DNA from: Metellina segmentata
Lineage: Eukaryota > Arthropoda > Arachnida > Araneae > Tetragnathidae
Length of the DNA: 64,000 bases
Assembly: GCA_947359465.1 (NCBI GenBank)
Contig: OX375878.1
Coordinates: forward strand, 73,586,416 to 73,650,415
Direction: 5' to 3'
Position 1 is the first letter of the stretch. Each line of letters opens with the position of its first letter. The notes beneath the pieces were generated by a model. It worked only from the letters and a program-made list of their open reading frames with translations. It had not been told where the DNA came from and searched no databases. The position numbers and the translations under genes were made by a program. Of this stretch, positions 44,882-56,560 are shown in pieces.

Positions 44882-45676
44882 ATGATTACAAATGATGACG
44901 CCGGAACAGCATCGGAGAATTCGACAATCGCCAGGGTAAGCCTAAAAATTCCTCCTTTTTGGAAACCCGACCCCAAAATATGGTTCCTGCAGATCGAAGC
45001 CCAATTCCGCAACGCTGGAATTACAGTTGATCAAACAAAATATGATTATGTAGTCAGTTCGATCGAAGCAGGGACTTTGTAACAAGTTGCAGATATCCTC
45101 GTCAAACCACCGGACGACGAGAAGTATCTGGCCATTAAAAAGAGGCTGATTGAAATTTTTTCCGATTCTGAAACACAGAAAACTCAGAAGCTTCTGACCG
45201 AATTGGAATTGGGTGATAAGAAACCATCTCAACTTCTATGCGAAATGCGCAATTTGGCGACGGATCAGGTGCCGGACGAATTTTTGAAAACCTTGTGTAT
45301 GCAACGATTACCACTTAATATGCGGAGCATTTTGTCTGTAAGCAGCGATGATTTGTCCAAACTATTAACAATGGCTGACAAAATATGGGAATTAAATCCC
45401 AATTCACCTCAGGTAGCTCGCATTGAATCTACACCAACTGGTAACGAGATCGCCTTAGATCTGCAGAAACAGATATCAAACTTGGCACTGCAAATAGCGG
45501 AGATGAATAGACGTAGGGATTCCAGTCCACAAAGACGAAGATACAGATCTAATTCAAGAAACCGTTCCAAAAATAACAATGACCCAAACAACTGTTATTT
45601 CCACCAACGCTTTGGCGAGAGAGCTTACAAGTGCACACCGCCATGCAAATATCAGGCTTCGAAACAGGAAAACTGA
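44882..45676 (+). pseudogene. Gag of gypsy element 2 with one in-frame stop
   Basis: First ATG at 44882 in the gag frame. The capsid region begins with IPPFWKPDPKIWFLQIEAQF, typical of this clade. A TAA at 45080-45082 (after IEAGTL) interrupts it; the same frame then continues to 45676. It includes LLCEMRNLA, an arginine/serine-rich linker (RRRYRSNSRNRSKN) and the finger CYFHQRFGERAYKCTPPCKY, a C-x2-H-x9/10-C-x3-C arrangement (CHCC) instead of CCHC. Gag would form the particle and bind RNA. The stop codon truncates it after 66 residues. Pol lies in a different frame downstream. Confidence 0.9.
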
Positions 45677-45679
45677 ATC

Positions 45680-47165
45680 CCCGGCTTTTAATGACGACCG
45701 AAGGTCAAGGGGTCGAGCTGAGTAGTCTATATATTCGTGACAAAGCATCAGCAACCCATTTTTTAATTGACACCGGAGCATAAATATCAGTTATTCCACC
45801 ATCATTATCAGAAAAAAGAACCGTGTCTAAGCTTGAGATATTTGCAGCTAACGATACAAAAATCAAAACGTATGGGCAAAAATTGTTGGAACTGGATTTG
45901 GAGCTACGTAGATCTTTCAACTGGCCATTTATAATTGCAGATGTAAACAGACCTATTGTGGGAATAGACTTTCTTTCACATTTTAACTTATTAGTCGACA
46001 GTAAAAATAGAAAATTAATTGATGGTACAACTTCATTGACGACTAAAGGTACTCTGTGTAACAATAGCGTCGCCCCTAAATTCATTGCTACCACTTTTCA
46101 AAGTCAATACGCAGCCATTTTAAATAAATTCCCAAACTTACTTAAACCCAACATAAAAAATGAGAAAATTAAAGAACATAATGTGCAGCATTTCATTGAA
46201 ACTAAAGGAAAACCCACATTCTCTAAAGCCAGAAGACTTTCTCAAGAAAAGTTGAGTGCTGCGAAAAAGGAATTTGATTATATGCTACAAGATGGCCTCT
46301 GCAGACCATCCGAAAGCAACTGGTCAAGTCCATTACATCTCACTTTAAAAAAATCCGGCGACTGGAGGCCATGTGGTGATTACCGTGGGCTTAATGCAAA
46401 CACCATACCAGACCGTTACCCACTACCATTTCTAACGGACTGTACAAATATTCTACATAAAAAAACGATGTTTTCAACTATAGATCTTATAAGAGCCTAC
46501 CAACAGATTCCTGTTCACGAAGCTGATATTCCGAAGACCGCCATCATAACACCTTTCGGACTTTTTGAATTTCCTTATATGACATTTGGTCTACGCAACG
46601 CCGCGCAAACCTTCCAAAGGTTTATGAATACTGTGCTGAGCGGCCTCGATTTTGTGTTCTGCTATCTTGATGACATTCTCATTGCCTCTCCCGACGCAGA
46701 AACACACGGAAAACACCTTGAATTAGTATTCCAAAGGCTCGATAACTATGGACTGTGCATAAACTTTGCAAAATGTAAATTTGGTCTGAGCAAATTTGAA
46801 TTTTTGGGATACGATATATCATCGGAAGGAATTAAACCTCTTCCATCGAAAGTTGATACAATTAAACAATACCCTAAACCAGAATCCTTCACAAGCTTGC
46901 GCAGATTTTTGGGAATGGTGAACTTCTATCACCGTTTCATACCAAACTGCGCCAAACTGCAACAACCGTTGACAGTCTTGCTTAAAGGAGTAAAGAAAAA
47001 CAGTAAAAAACCTTTAGTTTGGACCGAAGGTGCGCGGAATGCTTTTGCTGATATCAAAAGCGCATTGTGCAACTCAACAATGTTGGTTCATCCTAACCAG
47101 ACGGCGCAAATCACCCTAACAACAGATGCATCGGATTCCGCCGTGGGGGGCCGTAATTCATCAGC
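45680..47165 (+). pseudogene. Protease, reverse transcriptase and start of RNase H, gypsy 2
   Basis: Protease shows FLIDTGA followed directly by TAA (45781-45783) where the active-site loop should continue, then ISVIPPSLSE and IVGIDFLSHF. The RT is intact in sequence: SSPLHLTLKKSGDWRPCGDY, STIDLIRAYQQIPV (first D), YMTFGLRNAAQTF, the FCYLDDILIAS active site, and LGYDISSEGIKPLPSK. RNase H starts [13 protein letters not shown]. The frame then shifts in a run of six G at about 47145-47150, one base away from the frame that carries the rest of RNase H. The clean RT with a single homopolymer shift is noteworthy. Confidence 0.92.
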
Positions 47166-48808
47166 TATATAATCGTGAAAAGCAACCGCTAAGCTTTTTC
47201 TCTCGATCCCTAACATCCACGCAAAGAAACTACAGTGCTTATGATCGAGAATTACTTGCAATCTACCTAGCGGTAAAGCATTTTAAGCACATTCTGGAAG
47301 GACGGCTATTTACTATCTTCACAGATCATAAACCAATCACTTTTGCCTTCCAGCAGAATTTAGATAAAGCCTCCCCAAGACAAGCCCGACAGTTGAATTA
47401 TATTGCTGAATTCACTACAGACATACGGTACATTTCCGGAGAAGAAAACATCGTAGCAGACACACTGTCGAGAATAGAATCCATCGCTACTCCAGCTCCA
47501 ATTGATTATACAGTTATTGCAGATTGCCAGGAGGATGACGACCTTAAGATTCTTACATCAAATTCCAGTTTCAAAATAGTACAAATTCCTATTCCGGATA
47601 GCAGTAAGAAAATTTACTGTGAAACCTCCACTAATTTTAACCGGCCATACATTCCTAAAGAGTTTCGCCAAAGAGTATTTCTCGCTATACATAACTTATC
47701 CCATCCGGGAATTCGTGCAACAATGAAACTGGTGACAAAAAGATTCATTTGGCCCGGCATAAACAAAGACTGCCAACTGTGGACTAGAGCATGCTTGGCA
47801 TGTCAGCGAGCCAAAGTTCACAAACATACTCATTCTCCAGCTGCGGAATTCAAAGTTCCGAATCAACGATTCAAGCACCTTAACATTGATATTGTTGGCC
47901 CTTTACCATCTTGCAAAGGTTTTAGGTATCTGCTTACTATCATCGATAGGTTCACCCGTTGGATTGAAGCTGTTCCTTTGGAAGACCAAACTGCAGATTC
48001 CGTCGCAAATGCCCTTATCGCGAGTTGGATTTCCAGATTTGGAATACCTGAAAGAATAACATCTGACCAAGGTCGCCAGTTTGAGAGTCAACTCTTCCAA
48101 TCCTTGAGCAAATACCTAGGTTTCAAAGCTAACACCACCACAGCTTATCATCCACAATCTAATGGTCTAATCGAACGCCAATACCGAACTTTGAAAAACA
48201 GCCTTAAATCCCACCTACAAACGTCCAATTCTTGGACTGATATTCTACCTTTAATTCTCCTTGGCATTCGATCCGCCGTTAAAGAGGATTTGGGTTGTTC
48301 TTCCACTGAACTTGTGAACGGCACACCAGTCTGTTTGCCTGGAGAATTTTTCAGTAACTCCCCAGCTGCCGCGCATTCAGATTTTATACAAAAATTGCAA
48401 AGTCACATCCAAAACCTAAAACCAACTCCAACAACCAGCCATGGAAAAAAACCAGTTTTCGTACACAAGGATTTAGCAAATTGTTCACACGTATTCATCT
48501 ATAATAACATAATCTCATATTCTCTTCAACCAACCTATCACGGACCATATTTAGTTAAACAACGTTTTGAGAAATTCTTTGATGTTGTAGTTTGGGGTAA
48601 AATTAAGAGAATATCAATAGATCGACTGAAACCATGTTTCAAACTCAAAGATGAAGTAACACCAAACTTTCGGACATGTGAATCCGATAACTCCAAAACC
48701 TCACAACCACTTCCCAGTGACAATGATTCTTCCATCGAATTTGCTAGAACCACAAGAACTGGTCGAAGAGTGCGATTTCCTGCATACCTGAACGACTATG
48801 AGGTGTAA
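47150..48808 (+). CDS. RNase H C-terminal part and integrase, gypsy 2
   Basis: The frame carries RNase H ([56 protein letters not shown]) and integrase. The integrase zinc finger is HNLSHPG...ACLACQRAK (H-H-C-C). Its core has [10 protein letters not shown] (D), [10 protein letters not shown] (D) and [16 protein letters not shown] (E). A GPY/F-type module ([11 protein letters not shown]...[17 protein letters not shown]) follows. The end [19 protein letters not shown] is a typical tail for CsRn1-like Pol. No chromodomain. About 550 residues are open without interruption. A polypurine tract, ggaaagggggtg, at 48819-48830 lies directly before the 3' LTR. Confidence 0.93.
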   Translation, partial: AVIHQLYNREKQPLSFFSRSLTSTQRNYSAYDRELLAIYLAVKHFKHILEGRLFTIFTDHKPITFAFQQNLDKASPRQARQLNYIAEFTTDIRYISGEENIVADTLSRIESIATPAPIDYTVIADCQEDDDLKILTSNSSFKIVQIPIPDSSKKIYCETSTNFNRPYIPKEFRQRVFLAIHNLSHPGIRATMKLVTKRFIWPGINKDCQLWTRACLACQRAKVHKHTHSPAAEFKVPNQRFKHLNIDIVGPLPSCKGFRYLLTIIDRFTRWIEAVPLEDQTADSVANALIASWISRFGIPERITSDQGRQFESQLFQSLSKYLGFKANTTTAYHPQSNGLIERQYRTLKNSLKSHLQTSNSWTDILPLILLGIRSAVKEDLGCSSTELVNGTPVCLPGEFFSNSPAAAHSDFIQKLQSHIQNLKPTPTTSHGKKPVFVHKDLANCSHVFIYNNIISYSLQPTYHGPYLVKQRFEKFFDVVVWGKIKRISIDRLKPCFKLKDEVTPNFRTCESDNSKTSQPLPSDNDSSIEFARTTRTGRRVRFPAYLNDYEV

Positions 48809-48830
48809 CGCTATCACTGGAAAGGGGGTG

Positions 48831-49070
48831 TGTGGTGACATCATGTGGCGCACTGAGGCAACAACCAGCAAACTCTTCGCGTTACGATTTCTCTTGGCTC
48901 GAGTGGCATCAGAAAAAGTTTAGAACAAAATAAAAGAATAGTAAAACTAGTTTTTTAATCTTTTTAGCTTTGAAGTTTCCCTATTGTCTTACGCATATAT
49001 TTTTCGTTAATAAAAGTATTTTAAGAAGTTTGCTCTTTATAATTTATCCGACTTTATTCAACGAACTTCA
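48831..49070 (+). repeat. 3' LTR of gypsy element 2
   Basis: 240 bases, preceded by the polypurine tract and followed by the duplicated ttcat. Identical to the 5' LTR as far as I can read. Confidence 0.95.
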
Positions 49071-49564
49071 TTCATAATATATGACCGCAACATTTCGCTG
49101 TTTTAACTCAGAATCATACACTCAGATACCAAGTAGCAAAATGATGATTTTATTATTAGTGGATTTTCCTCTTACGCTCTCTGAATAACCTAGACTCGTT
49201 TCCTAGAAAAATGTAAGTTATGCAATGTTGGATGTTTTAAATATATTGATAAAATCAATCAAATATTAATATTTTATTGATGTTTTAGAAAGAGATAAAA
49301 TTAAGTTCAAAAATGTGTATTAAAATTTAAATTCTGTAAAAATAAGTTCAAACATATGAAGTATTAATCTAAATTCTGGAAAAACAATGTTCTGGAAAAA
49401 ATTGCTTTTCTAGCAATACTGACAAAACAATCTGAATTCCAAGTGTAATCGGAATGTCTACGAAAAACTCTTTAGCCAATTATTAATTTAATCATAGGTA
49501 TTTTCGGATAAATTTTTATGTTCATAATCGATATAAATTCGATTTTCATTCAACAACATAATTT

Positions 49565-49677
49565 GAGATTGTAGTGAGCGATTGAGTGAATATTTCCCAA
49601 ATATCTCTTCAAAACTGAAAATTTATCTAAGAAATTTGGATATTATTCACACACTCTATCATGCTCACTACAATCTA
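49565..49677. repeat. Inverted repeat with ~45-base imperfect arms
   Basis: agattgtagtgagcgattga at 49567 and its imperfect complement ending tgctcactacaatct at 49677, with pairing continuing through gtgaatatttcccaaat. The loop is about 25 bases. It could be a small foldback MITE. Confidence 0.7.
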
Positions 49678-50810
49678 AAAGCATGTTGGTGTCATGTGAA
49701 TATCGTATTTAATATCAATTATAAGCAGAGGAATTAATTCGAAATTACCATGATTAATTTGATAATTGACTAAAGCGTATTAAATAAACGCCAGGAGGCG
49801 TTCATTTGATGCTCGTATTGTGAAATCATCTACTTAGCAACGATATCCATCCTTCTGTGAAGGATTACGTTTAAATCCAGTTTCGCGGAAATTGAGGATA
49901 GTTTTAATACGATGTTTATGATTTGCCTGGAGCGTTGAATACACAAGCTCTATCACAATGAATCAAATCGATCAATAGATTAGAAATAGTGAGCTGAAAT
50001 GAAATCTATTATGTGTCTATGAGAAGACACTTAAATGTTTAAACACTGGAAGGTTAAAAATATTTATTTACAATTAAAATTTTGTAAACTCTAGTATTTT
50101 ATAAATAAAATATCAATATTTTATCAATAAAATATAAGTACTCAATTACATATTTTATTTTAAAAATCCGTTTACATTTTAAATTAGATTAGGCTTTTTT
50201 GTTAGAATTTACTGATGCGGAATTTATGTTTAAAAAAGGACAGGACTAATTTACGTTTTAAAAGGGTATCATTCTTTTTATTACTCAAATACTTCGTTAC
50301 ATTTATGAGAATGGTATTGTAGGTAGTTTTATACTTACGGATATGAAAGGGATTTTCAGTGTATATAAACTAAACGATCTGTGAGGATTTTACTTCTGCT
50401 ATGTACATGCTCTGACATAATAATCGGGTTTACCTCAGCATGTAGCTTATCGGCCGTTTTAGTGACATTTGGCGCTTAATTTCATTGGTGTTAACCAATT
50501 AAGTATCATACATCGATTCGGAATTTTTATTAAGGAAGTGCTTAGATCGTAATCTAAAAATAAGTCACTGACATCACCATTCATAACATGTACAGGAAAC
50601 AATTTTCGCTGAAAAAATACTACCACCATCTATACTTAGCTTGACAAAAAATGCCTTTCATGGATTGTAGAATTTCAGTTTACATATGTATTAAAGTATG
50701 TTTTTTACAGTACATTAAAGTATGTTTTTATTCAAATAACTTTCACCTTATTTAATGATACGGTTATTTTTTTCTCCATTTTTATACTTATAACAAAAAA
50801 TCTTTTGTGA

Positions 50811-50890
50811 CAGTCCTGGATCGATCCTGAGAGAAGGATCTGAGAACAACACTTCTCAATTTTTAGCCACTATCATATGCTGAAAAGAAA
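50811..50890 (-). repeat. Decayed SINE body fragment
   Basis: gtgacagtcctggatcgatc, gaaggatctgagaacaacac and ttagccactatcatatg follow the order of the SINE 3' body at 24905-24990 with many substitutions. Confidence 0.5.
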
Positions 50891-51392
50891 GAGGTAACAA
50901 ATTTGTACCACCACATATCTGGAATTTTCTACCAATTCGCGGCAAGTGTATATCTAAAATCATTTGTTTGAATTGTGATTTAGCTATTTTGTTAAAGCAT
51001 TCTTTATTTAGATTAATTTTAACCTTTACTGCACACTCTCATTTATGAGTTAAGTTTTATAATATATAAATGATTGGAGGGATATAATAATAGTTCAATT
51101 AACGCACATGTTCGTTACATTTTTGATACTTCAATTGACTTAACTTTTACATTTTCACAAATGGCAACTTGAAAGGATCAGAACTCTTGAGGCACTGATT
51201 GGCTAAAATTTGGGAGATTCCATAATCCCGAAGAAACATGGAAGGTGCTGCAATATTGCACTCTTCTTAAAGTGTTGGGTGGGCATGCCACATGGAGAAC
51301 TTAGGACAATATGGCCTGCAATAATGTGGAAAGTAATTTCTTTCTTTGTAAAATTTAAAGTTTTTACATATTTAAGTATATTCTATACGATA

Positions 51393-51712
51393 TCACATCA
51401 TTCCATCTTTAACACTTCCAAAATAATCGTCTACTCTATATAACTATTTAAAAACAATTAAAATAGTTACCCCCAAGAAGAAAACGAAAGTTCTGTGTGA
51501 ATGGGATTTCCATACACATTAGCACACAGCTAAAATGGATAACTTTTCAACTTCACATCATTCCATCTTTAACACTTCCAAAATAATCGTCTACTCTATA
51601 TAACTATTTAAAAACAATTAAAATAGTTACCCCCAAGAAGAAAAGGAAAGTTCTGTGTGAATGGGATTTCCATACACATTAGTGCACAGCTAAAATGGAT
51701 AATTTTTCAACT
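51393..51712 (+). repeat. Tandem duplication, 160-bp period, two copies
   Basis: tcacatcattccatctttaa begins both copies at 51393 and 51553, and gtgtgaatgggatttccat is in both. Only a few differences (for example aaaacg versus aaaagg), so it is young. Confidence 0.93.
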
Positions 51713-52215
51713 GGTTGTAGGAAGAGATAATCATCTTAACTATCATAATTAAAGGTGCTAATACTATAATCACGTGCAATCGTAGGATACTTTATGGTTT
51801 CTTCTATCTACATAGGTTTCAGGAAGCATTTTTAATACTTAATCCCCGATATCTTGAGTGTAATACAACTAAATTTTATTAGAAAATTAAAAATAATCGA
51901 ATCATAGGTGTTGGAGAGAGACTACAATTAGTTACGACTTGTTTCTCTCTAGTACACCTTCACTGTTTCTCTTTTTTAGCGCATGTAGGCCAAATATAAC
52001 CCTTGCTCCATAAAACCCAAAATCAATTAACTGTAATGTAATCATTTCCATTAAGTAAATACCTTGCCAACTCACATATTCTCTTCTTTTGAAGATATCT
52101 ATTGCAATCATACCCTCAGAATATTTCAAATTACTACACCATAAAAAAAGCATTAAGAAAGTTTTAAAAATCATTTATATTTCTCTCAACCAAGTAGGAA
52201 GGTATGTTAATTAAT

Positions 52216-52904
52216 GTGACGGTCCGGGCACAAACCAGGAGGGAATGATATAAGAACAACACCACGTAATGTTGAGCCACGAATGATGACAAGGCCTCAC
52301 GTGAGATGACAACACACTCTCAAACGGTCTCGTGACGGTCCGGGCACAAACCAGGAGGGAATGATATAAGAACAACACCACGTAATGTTGAGCCACGAAT
52401 GATGACAAGGCCTCACGTGAGATGACAACACACTCTCAAACGGTCTCGTGACGGTCCGGGCACAAACCAGGAGGGAATGATATAAGAACAACACCACGTA
52501 ATGTTGAGCCACGAATGATGACAAGGCCTCACGTGAGATGACAACACACTCTCAAACGGTCTCGTGACGGTCCGGGCACAAACCAGGAGGGAATGATATA
52601 AGAACAACACCACGTAATGTTGAGCCACGAATGATGACAAGGCCTCACGTGAGATGACAACACACTCTCAAACGGTCTCGTGACGGTCCGGGCACAAACC
52701 AGGAGGGAATGATATAAGAACAACACCACGTAATGTTGAGCCACGAATGATGACAAGGCCTCACGTGAGATGACAACACACTCTCAAACGGTCTCGTGAC
52801 GGTCCGGGCACAAACCAGGAGGGAATGATATAAGAACAACACCACGTAATGTTGAGCCACGAATGATGACAAGGCCTCACGTGAGATGACAACACACTCT
52901 CAAA
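52216..52904 (-). repeat. 116-bp tandem repeat (six units) built from a SINE body
   Basis: Units start gtgacggtccgggcacaaac at 52216, 52332, 52448, 52564, 52680 and 52796. The first five are 116 bases and identical as far as I can read; the sixth stops after ctctcaaa and continues into unique SINE sequence. Each unit contains acaacaccacgtaatgttga and gatgacaaggcctcacg, the counterpart of the SINE body at 24905-25010. The 75-residue open frames in each unit are by-products of the repeat. Confidence 0.95.
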
Positions 52905-53050
52905 GCTTCCCCACCACGTTAACGTGAGGACATTTGAAGCCACGAGAATTAACGTGCACCATCCCCTTTTGTATACGTTTGTTTTTGGTTGGATTTGAAC
53001 TCGCAACCTTCCAGTTGCTACTCCATTGCCCTTCCAACCGGGTTACAACA
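52216..53050 (-). mobile_element. tRNA-SINE whose body was amplified
   Basis: On the minus strand the tRNA-like head is at about 52980-53045 (accctgttggaag-like start, box B gagttcaaatcc). The conserved link caaatgtcctcacgttaacg follows, then the body, which is present six times. Elsewhere the same SINE family has the body only once. Confidence 0.8.
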
Positions 53051-53109
53051 GTCCTTTTTCTCAACAAGAAACATGCATTGAAACGATAGGTATTTCTATT
53101 GAAATACAA

Positions 53110-54099
53110 CTTCGAACAGCGATTCCGTGATTATAAAAGGATAGAGTATATATCTTATAATAATCTTTATTTACACTGATAAGATACTAATAGTTCAAAA
53201 GCTATGTTTGTATTGTAGTTTTTAACTATATATTTTTGTAAAATATTTATTCAATTTTCTATAAATTTGGAAAGAAGAAAAGGAGAATCAAATTGATGTT
53301 CATGTTTTATTTGTTTCGTAAAATTTTTAATGTGAAATTGCTTTTTTTATATTACACTGATTGTAACACTACAAACAAGCGTTACATTTCAAAATATTTA
53401 ACGCACTTCAGTAGGCGTAAAGAATCGTAAAATACCCCACTTGTTAATTTGACCCTCAGGGCCCCAAAACAAGGCTTTTCGAGAAGTTTTAATCGGTCAC
53501 AATAATCAATCTGCAAGAAATGCTAACTTCACCAATTCTCATCGTATGTATCTGAAACCACTCTCGAAGTATTCGTTATGACTAAATAAAAACTTTGATC
53601 TTGATTTCAAATCTCTACCGTTTAGTCAAAATTTAATTATTCCGAATTATTCAATTTGTCAAACTGAATCAGAGAGGGGACGCTTGTAAGGTTACTTTAG
53701 GGTGAACGTTTTGGCGATTTAGAACTAGCGCGTATCGCAAATTCTGGAATACGCGGATCATCAGTGGCGCACAAATGGATAGCAAGAGTGGTATTTCTGA
53801 ACCTACTATAAAAGGCAGTACAGGAATTTTCTCGCCATGCACTTGGAGAAAAATTGCGGGTATAGTGCTTCGCGGGTGGACGTTTCTCCAATTTCTCCAT
53901 CGACTGGAGAGTCCAGCCGGAATTATCATCTATTTGAAATACTTCATTTGCTCTTTTTAAAAACTATTGACGGTCATGAAGGAACCTACTCGGTCTGATA
54001 GCAAATATGTTGTTGTGAGATGTGGAGGTGAATATCCCCTGTCTTGAGTCATCCCTTCTTTGAAGAAAAATCTAAAGAATTAATAGTTGGCCTTTCATA
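53110..54099. other. AT-rich spacer, no gene
   Basis: Overlapping frames on both strands around 53670-53960 share one GC-richer block (cgcggatcatcagtggcg) but show no domain I can name. Confidence 0.45.
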
Positions 54100-54475
54100 T
54101 TGATTTTATTTTTGGAATCTGTATTATTCAATCCTGTAGCTGGCTAATTTTCGTGGTAATCGTCATCTGTCATTCTGACTCCTCTGTAACTCACAAACCT
54201 CTTCGATCCTGTCTCTGGTTAATTTCACGTGATCATCGGCATCTGTCATGCTGATTCCTCTGGACCGTATAATACTCTTCGATCCTAACGCTGGTTAATT
54301 TTACGTAGACCTCGACATCTGTCTTGCCAACTCTTCTGAACGTTACTATGCTTTTTAATCTTGTCGCTAATTAATTACACGTGATCATTGGCATCTGTCA
54401 TACTGACTCTTCTGGACCTTAAAATATACTTCTATCCGATCGCTGACTAGTTTCAACGTGATCTTCGTCAACTAT
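54100..54475 (+). repeat. 76-bp periodic tandem repeat, about five diverged units
   Basis: The anchor ctgtc(a/t)t occurs at 54167, 54243, 54319 and 54395, exactly 76 bases apart each time. Every unit has tctgactctt-like and ggttaatttcacgtgatc-like parts in the same order. Sequence divergence between units is large, yet spacing is constant. Confidence 0.85.
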
Positions 54476-55364
54476 CAAGATTATATAAAATACTTTATTA
54501 TCTTCAAGTATATTCAAGAATTCATTTTTCATTTGAACGATCTGAGGTTATTGCTGGAAGTCCAATTCTTTTCTTTAAAAAAAAAAACGAGAACACACTT
54601 AGTATTTCGCAAAAAATACTAACCACTATCCAATTTTTTAATTCCATCCAAACCCAAATTATATAAAACATAAATTACCCTCACACTGATATAGAACATG
54701 TGTATTGTGATTATAATAGGCGCATTTGTGTGGTGTTTATAATTTATAAAATTTAAAGTTTATACGTAATTCAGTATGCGTAATAAAATATCACTTAAAC
54801 TTATCTTGACTTCCAAACTAATACTGTTATCTTGGAATCGATTCGGAAAATTAAGAAAGTTTTCCCAAATTAGAAAAGGAAAATTTTGTGTGAAATTTTA
54901 AGATCCTCTTACACATTAGTCTGAGTATGCGGCTAATTTTTTAAATGGTCGTAGAAACTCGAGAACCAACTTAATTATCATAATTAAAACAGTTAATCCT
55001 ATATTTAATATTGTGCTCTTGACAAACTTGATGGGTTTTTTCTTGCTGCATAGCTTTTCAAAAAACCACTTTATATACTTAATATTTATTTTTCAATTAC
55101 TTTAAGCATAGAAAAGCAAAGTTTTAGTAGAAAATTATAGATAGTCGAAGAGAAGAGAGAGAGAAATACACAAAGAGAGAGAGAAGCATAAGTATAAAGG
55201 ATAATCAACAATTCGTTACGAATTGATTCTCGAGTCAACTTGTATTCTTGCTTTTGCGTGTCTTACTTTTCACTACATTGTACTCTGTTAGAGGTGCTTT
55301 CATATCACTATTTTGAACTATTGACAGTTGGAAGTTACAGTCCAATGTTTCCATGGGGTCCAGT
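54476..55364. other. AT-rich spacer, no gene
   Basis: Contains a short purine-rich (GA)n stretch near 55150-55190. Nothing else supported. Confidence 0.5.
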
Positions 55365-55369
55365 ATTCC

Positions 55370-55640
55370 ACAGCTCAGTTGGTAGAGTCGCTGATTAGAA
55401 ATAAGAAGGTTACAAGTTCGAAACTCGTATGGGCCTGTCGGATACGTGGGAGCTAGGGCACAGTAAATCTATCGTTGACTCAAATGTCCTCACGTTGGCG
55501 TGGTGTGGTAGTTTTGGAAATTGGGTGCCAGCTCAAGTGTTGAACTCGTCATCTGACTATGGCTCAAAATTACGAGATGTTATCCTCGGATCTTTCTCTT
55601 CGGTATTGTTACAGAACCATCGTCAATAGCACGTTATATT
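55370..55640 (+). repeat. tRNA-derived SINE, plus strand
   Basis: The head cagctcagttggtagagtcg (box A) and gttacaagttcgaaactcg (box B) is close to a real tRNA D and T arm. The body includes caaatgtcctcacgttggcg and ggctcaaaattacgagatg, shared with the SINEs at 11809 and 24859. The tRNA-like head differs from those copies, so it may be a subfamily with another tRNA parent. Confidence 0.85.
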
Positions 55641-56560
55641 GCTTCAGTGCGTCGGAAAGTGAACGATCTTACTTTCTATTCAATATTTCAGTAATTAACT
55701 TTACCTTGTTTAATATTGCTATCGCAAATTTTAATGGAATTAGTCTCAAGGTCTAGAATACAAATAGGTTATCTAATAACTGCTATATGGTTTTTAAAAA
55801 TCTTAATGTAAATTTGGGGAAAGTGCAAAAAAATTGAAAGAAATAGAAATTAATTTATTATAATAGACATAAATTCATTTACGTCTCAAATATCGGAAGT
55901 ATTTCAATACGAAAAAAAAAAACATCTTCAACATACATTTGAAATTAAACCTTTCTCTGAAAAAGAATTGTTTATTTGTGATATTTGAATACTTTAAGCC
56001 TCTAAAAGTTCGTAATACATAAAACGCGAATGCTGAAATTGGAAAATTATAGCTCTTACTATTTTTAACGACAATAAGTTGAAAGCAGAAATAATACCTT
56101 AGGCCTTGCTATGCACCAGTGTTAATTCCCTTCCAAAAAACAAATATCTTAATTCTTGCCTTCAGATAAGTCGCTGTCACAATAAAGACTCAATTTCACT
56201 ATTACCTAATCAGTGTCGGTTTTCTGAGGTACAATAAAACCTAGAACTAGGCTTACCAATTGCAATTAAACTAATTAGTAGAATTTATTTGCATTTTTAT
56301 GCTAATTCAGTGGCATTGCAAAACAATAAATAATGACTGTAAAGTTAGAGATTTGAATAAATTAAATCGTTAGAGGAACGTTTAATGTTAAAAGAATAAA
56401 AGACATATAATATTACGATTACATATAGTGTAAGATTGAATAATTTTCCTAATTTGAGCTCTTTAGTCTTGGTTGGTTTAAATTTAATTGTGTTTTCTAT
56501 TCAAGAATGATATATATAGCAAACCTATGGTAAACATAGAGATGTTAGTCAGAGAGACTC
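55641..56560. other. AT-rich spacer, no gene
   Basis: No supported feature. Confidence 0.5.

Larger units (their letters stand above)
44610..49070 (+). mobile_element. Ty3/gypsy LTR retrotransposon 2, CsRn1/Kabuki-type, defective
   Basis: 4461 bp with two 240-bp LTRs that read identically by eye, and a perfect 5-bp duplication ttcat at 44605-44609 and 49071-49075. The primer site is tRNA-Trp type and the Gag finger is CHCC, both established marks of the CsRn1 clade. Pol order is protease, RT, RNase H, integrase. Despite identical LTRs the coding region has two in-frame TAA codons and one frameshift. Confidence 0.95.
49076..51392. other. AT-rich spacer with a small hairpin and a SINE scrap
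   Basis: No gene recognised. It contains an inverted repeat (49565-49677) and a decayed SINE body (50811-50890), listed separately. Confidence 0.5.

Noticed and set aside
52211..53006. Six overlapping 75-81-residue frames on the minus strand as a repeat protein
   Set aside because: They arise from the 116-bp tandem repeat; 116 is not a multiple of 3, so each copy stops and restarts, and the unit is a SINE body.
53669..53960. Overlapping frames on both strands as a gene
   Set aside because: No domain, no consistent strand, and no splice or start context; treated as spacer.
55370..55450. A tRNA gene
   Set aside because: D and T arms look right but the acceptor and anticodon stems do not pair convincingly, and the sequence runs on into the SINE body.
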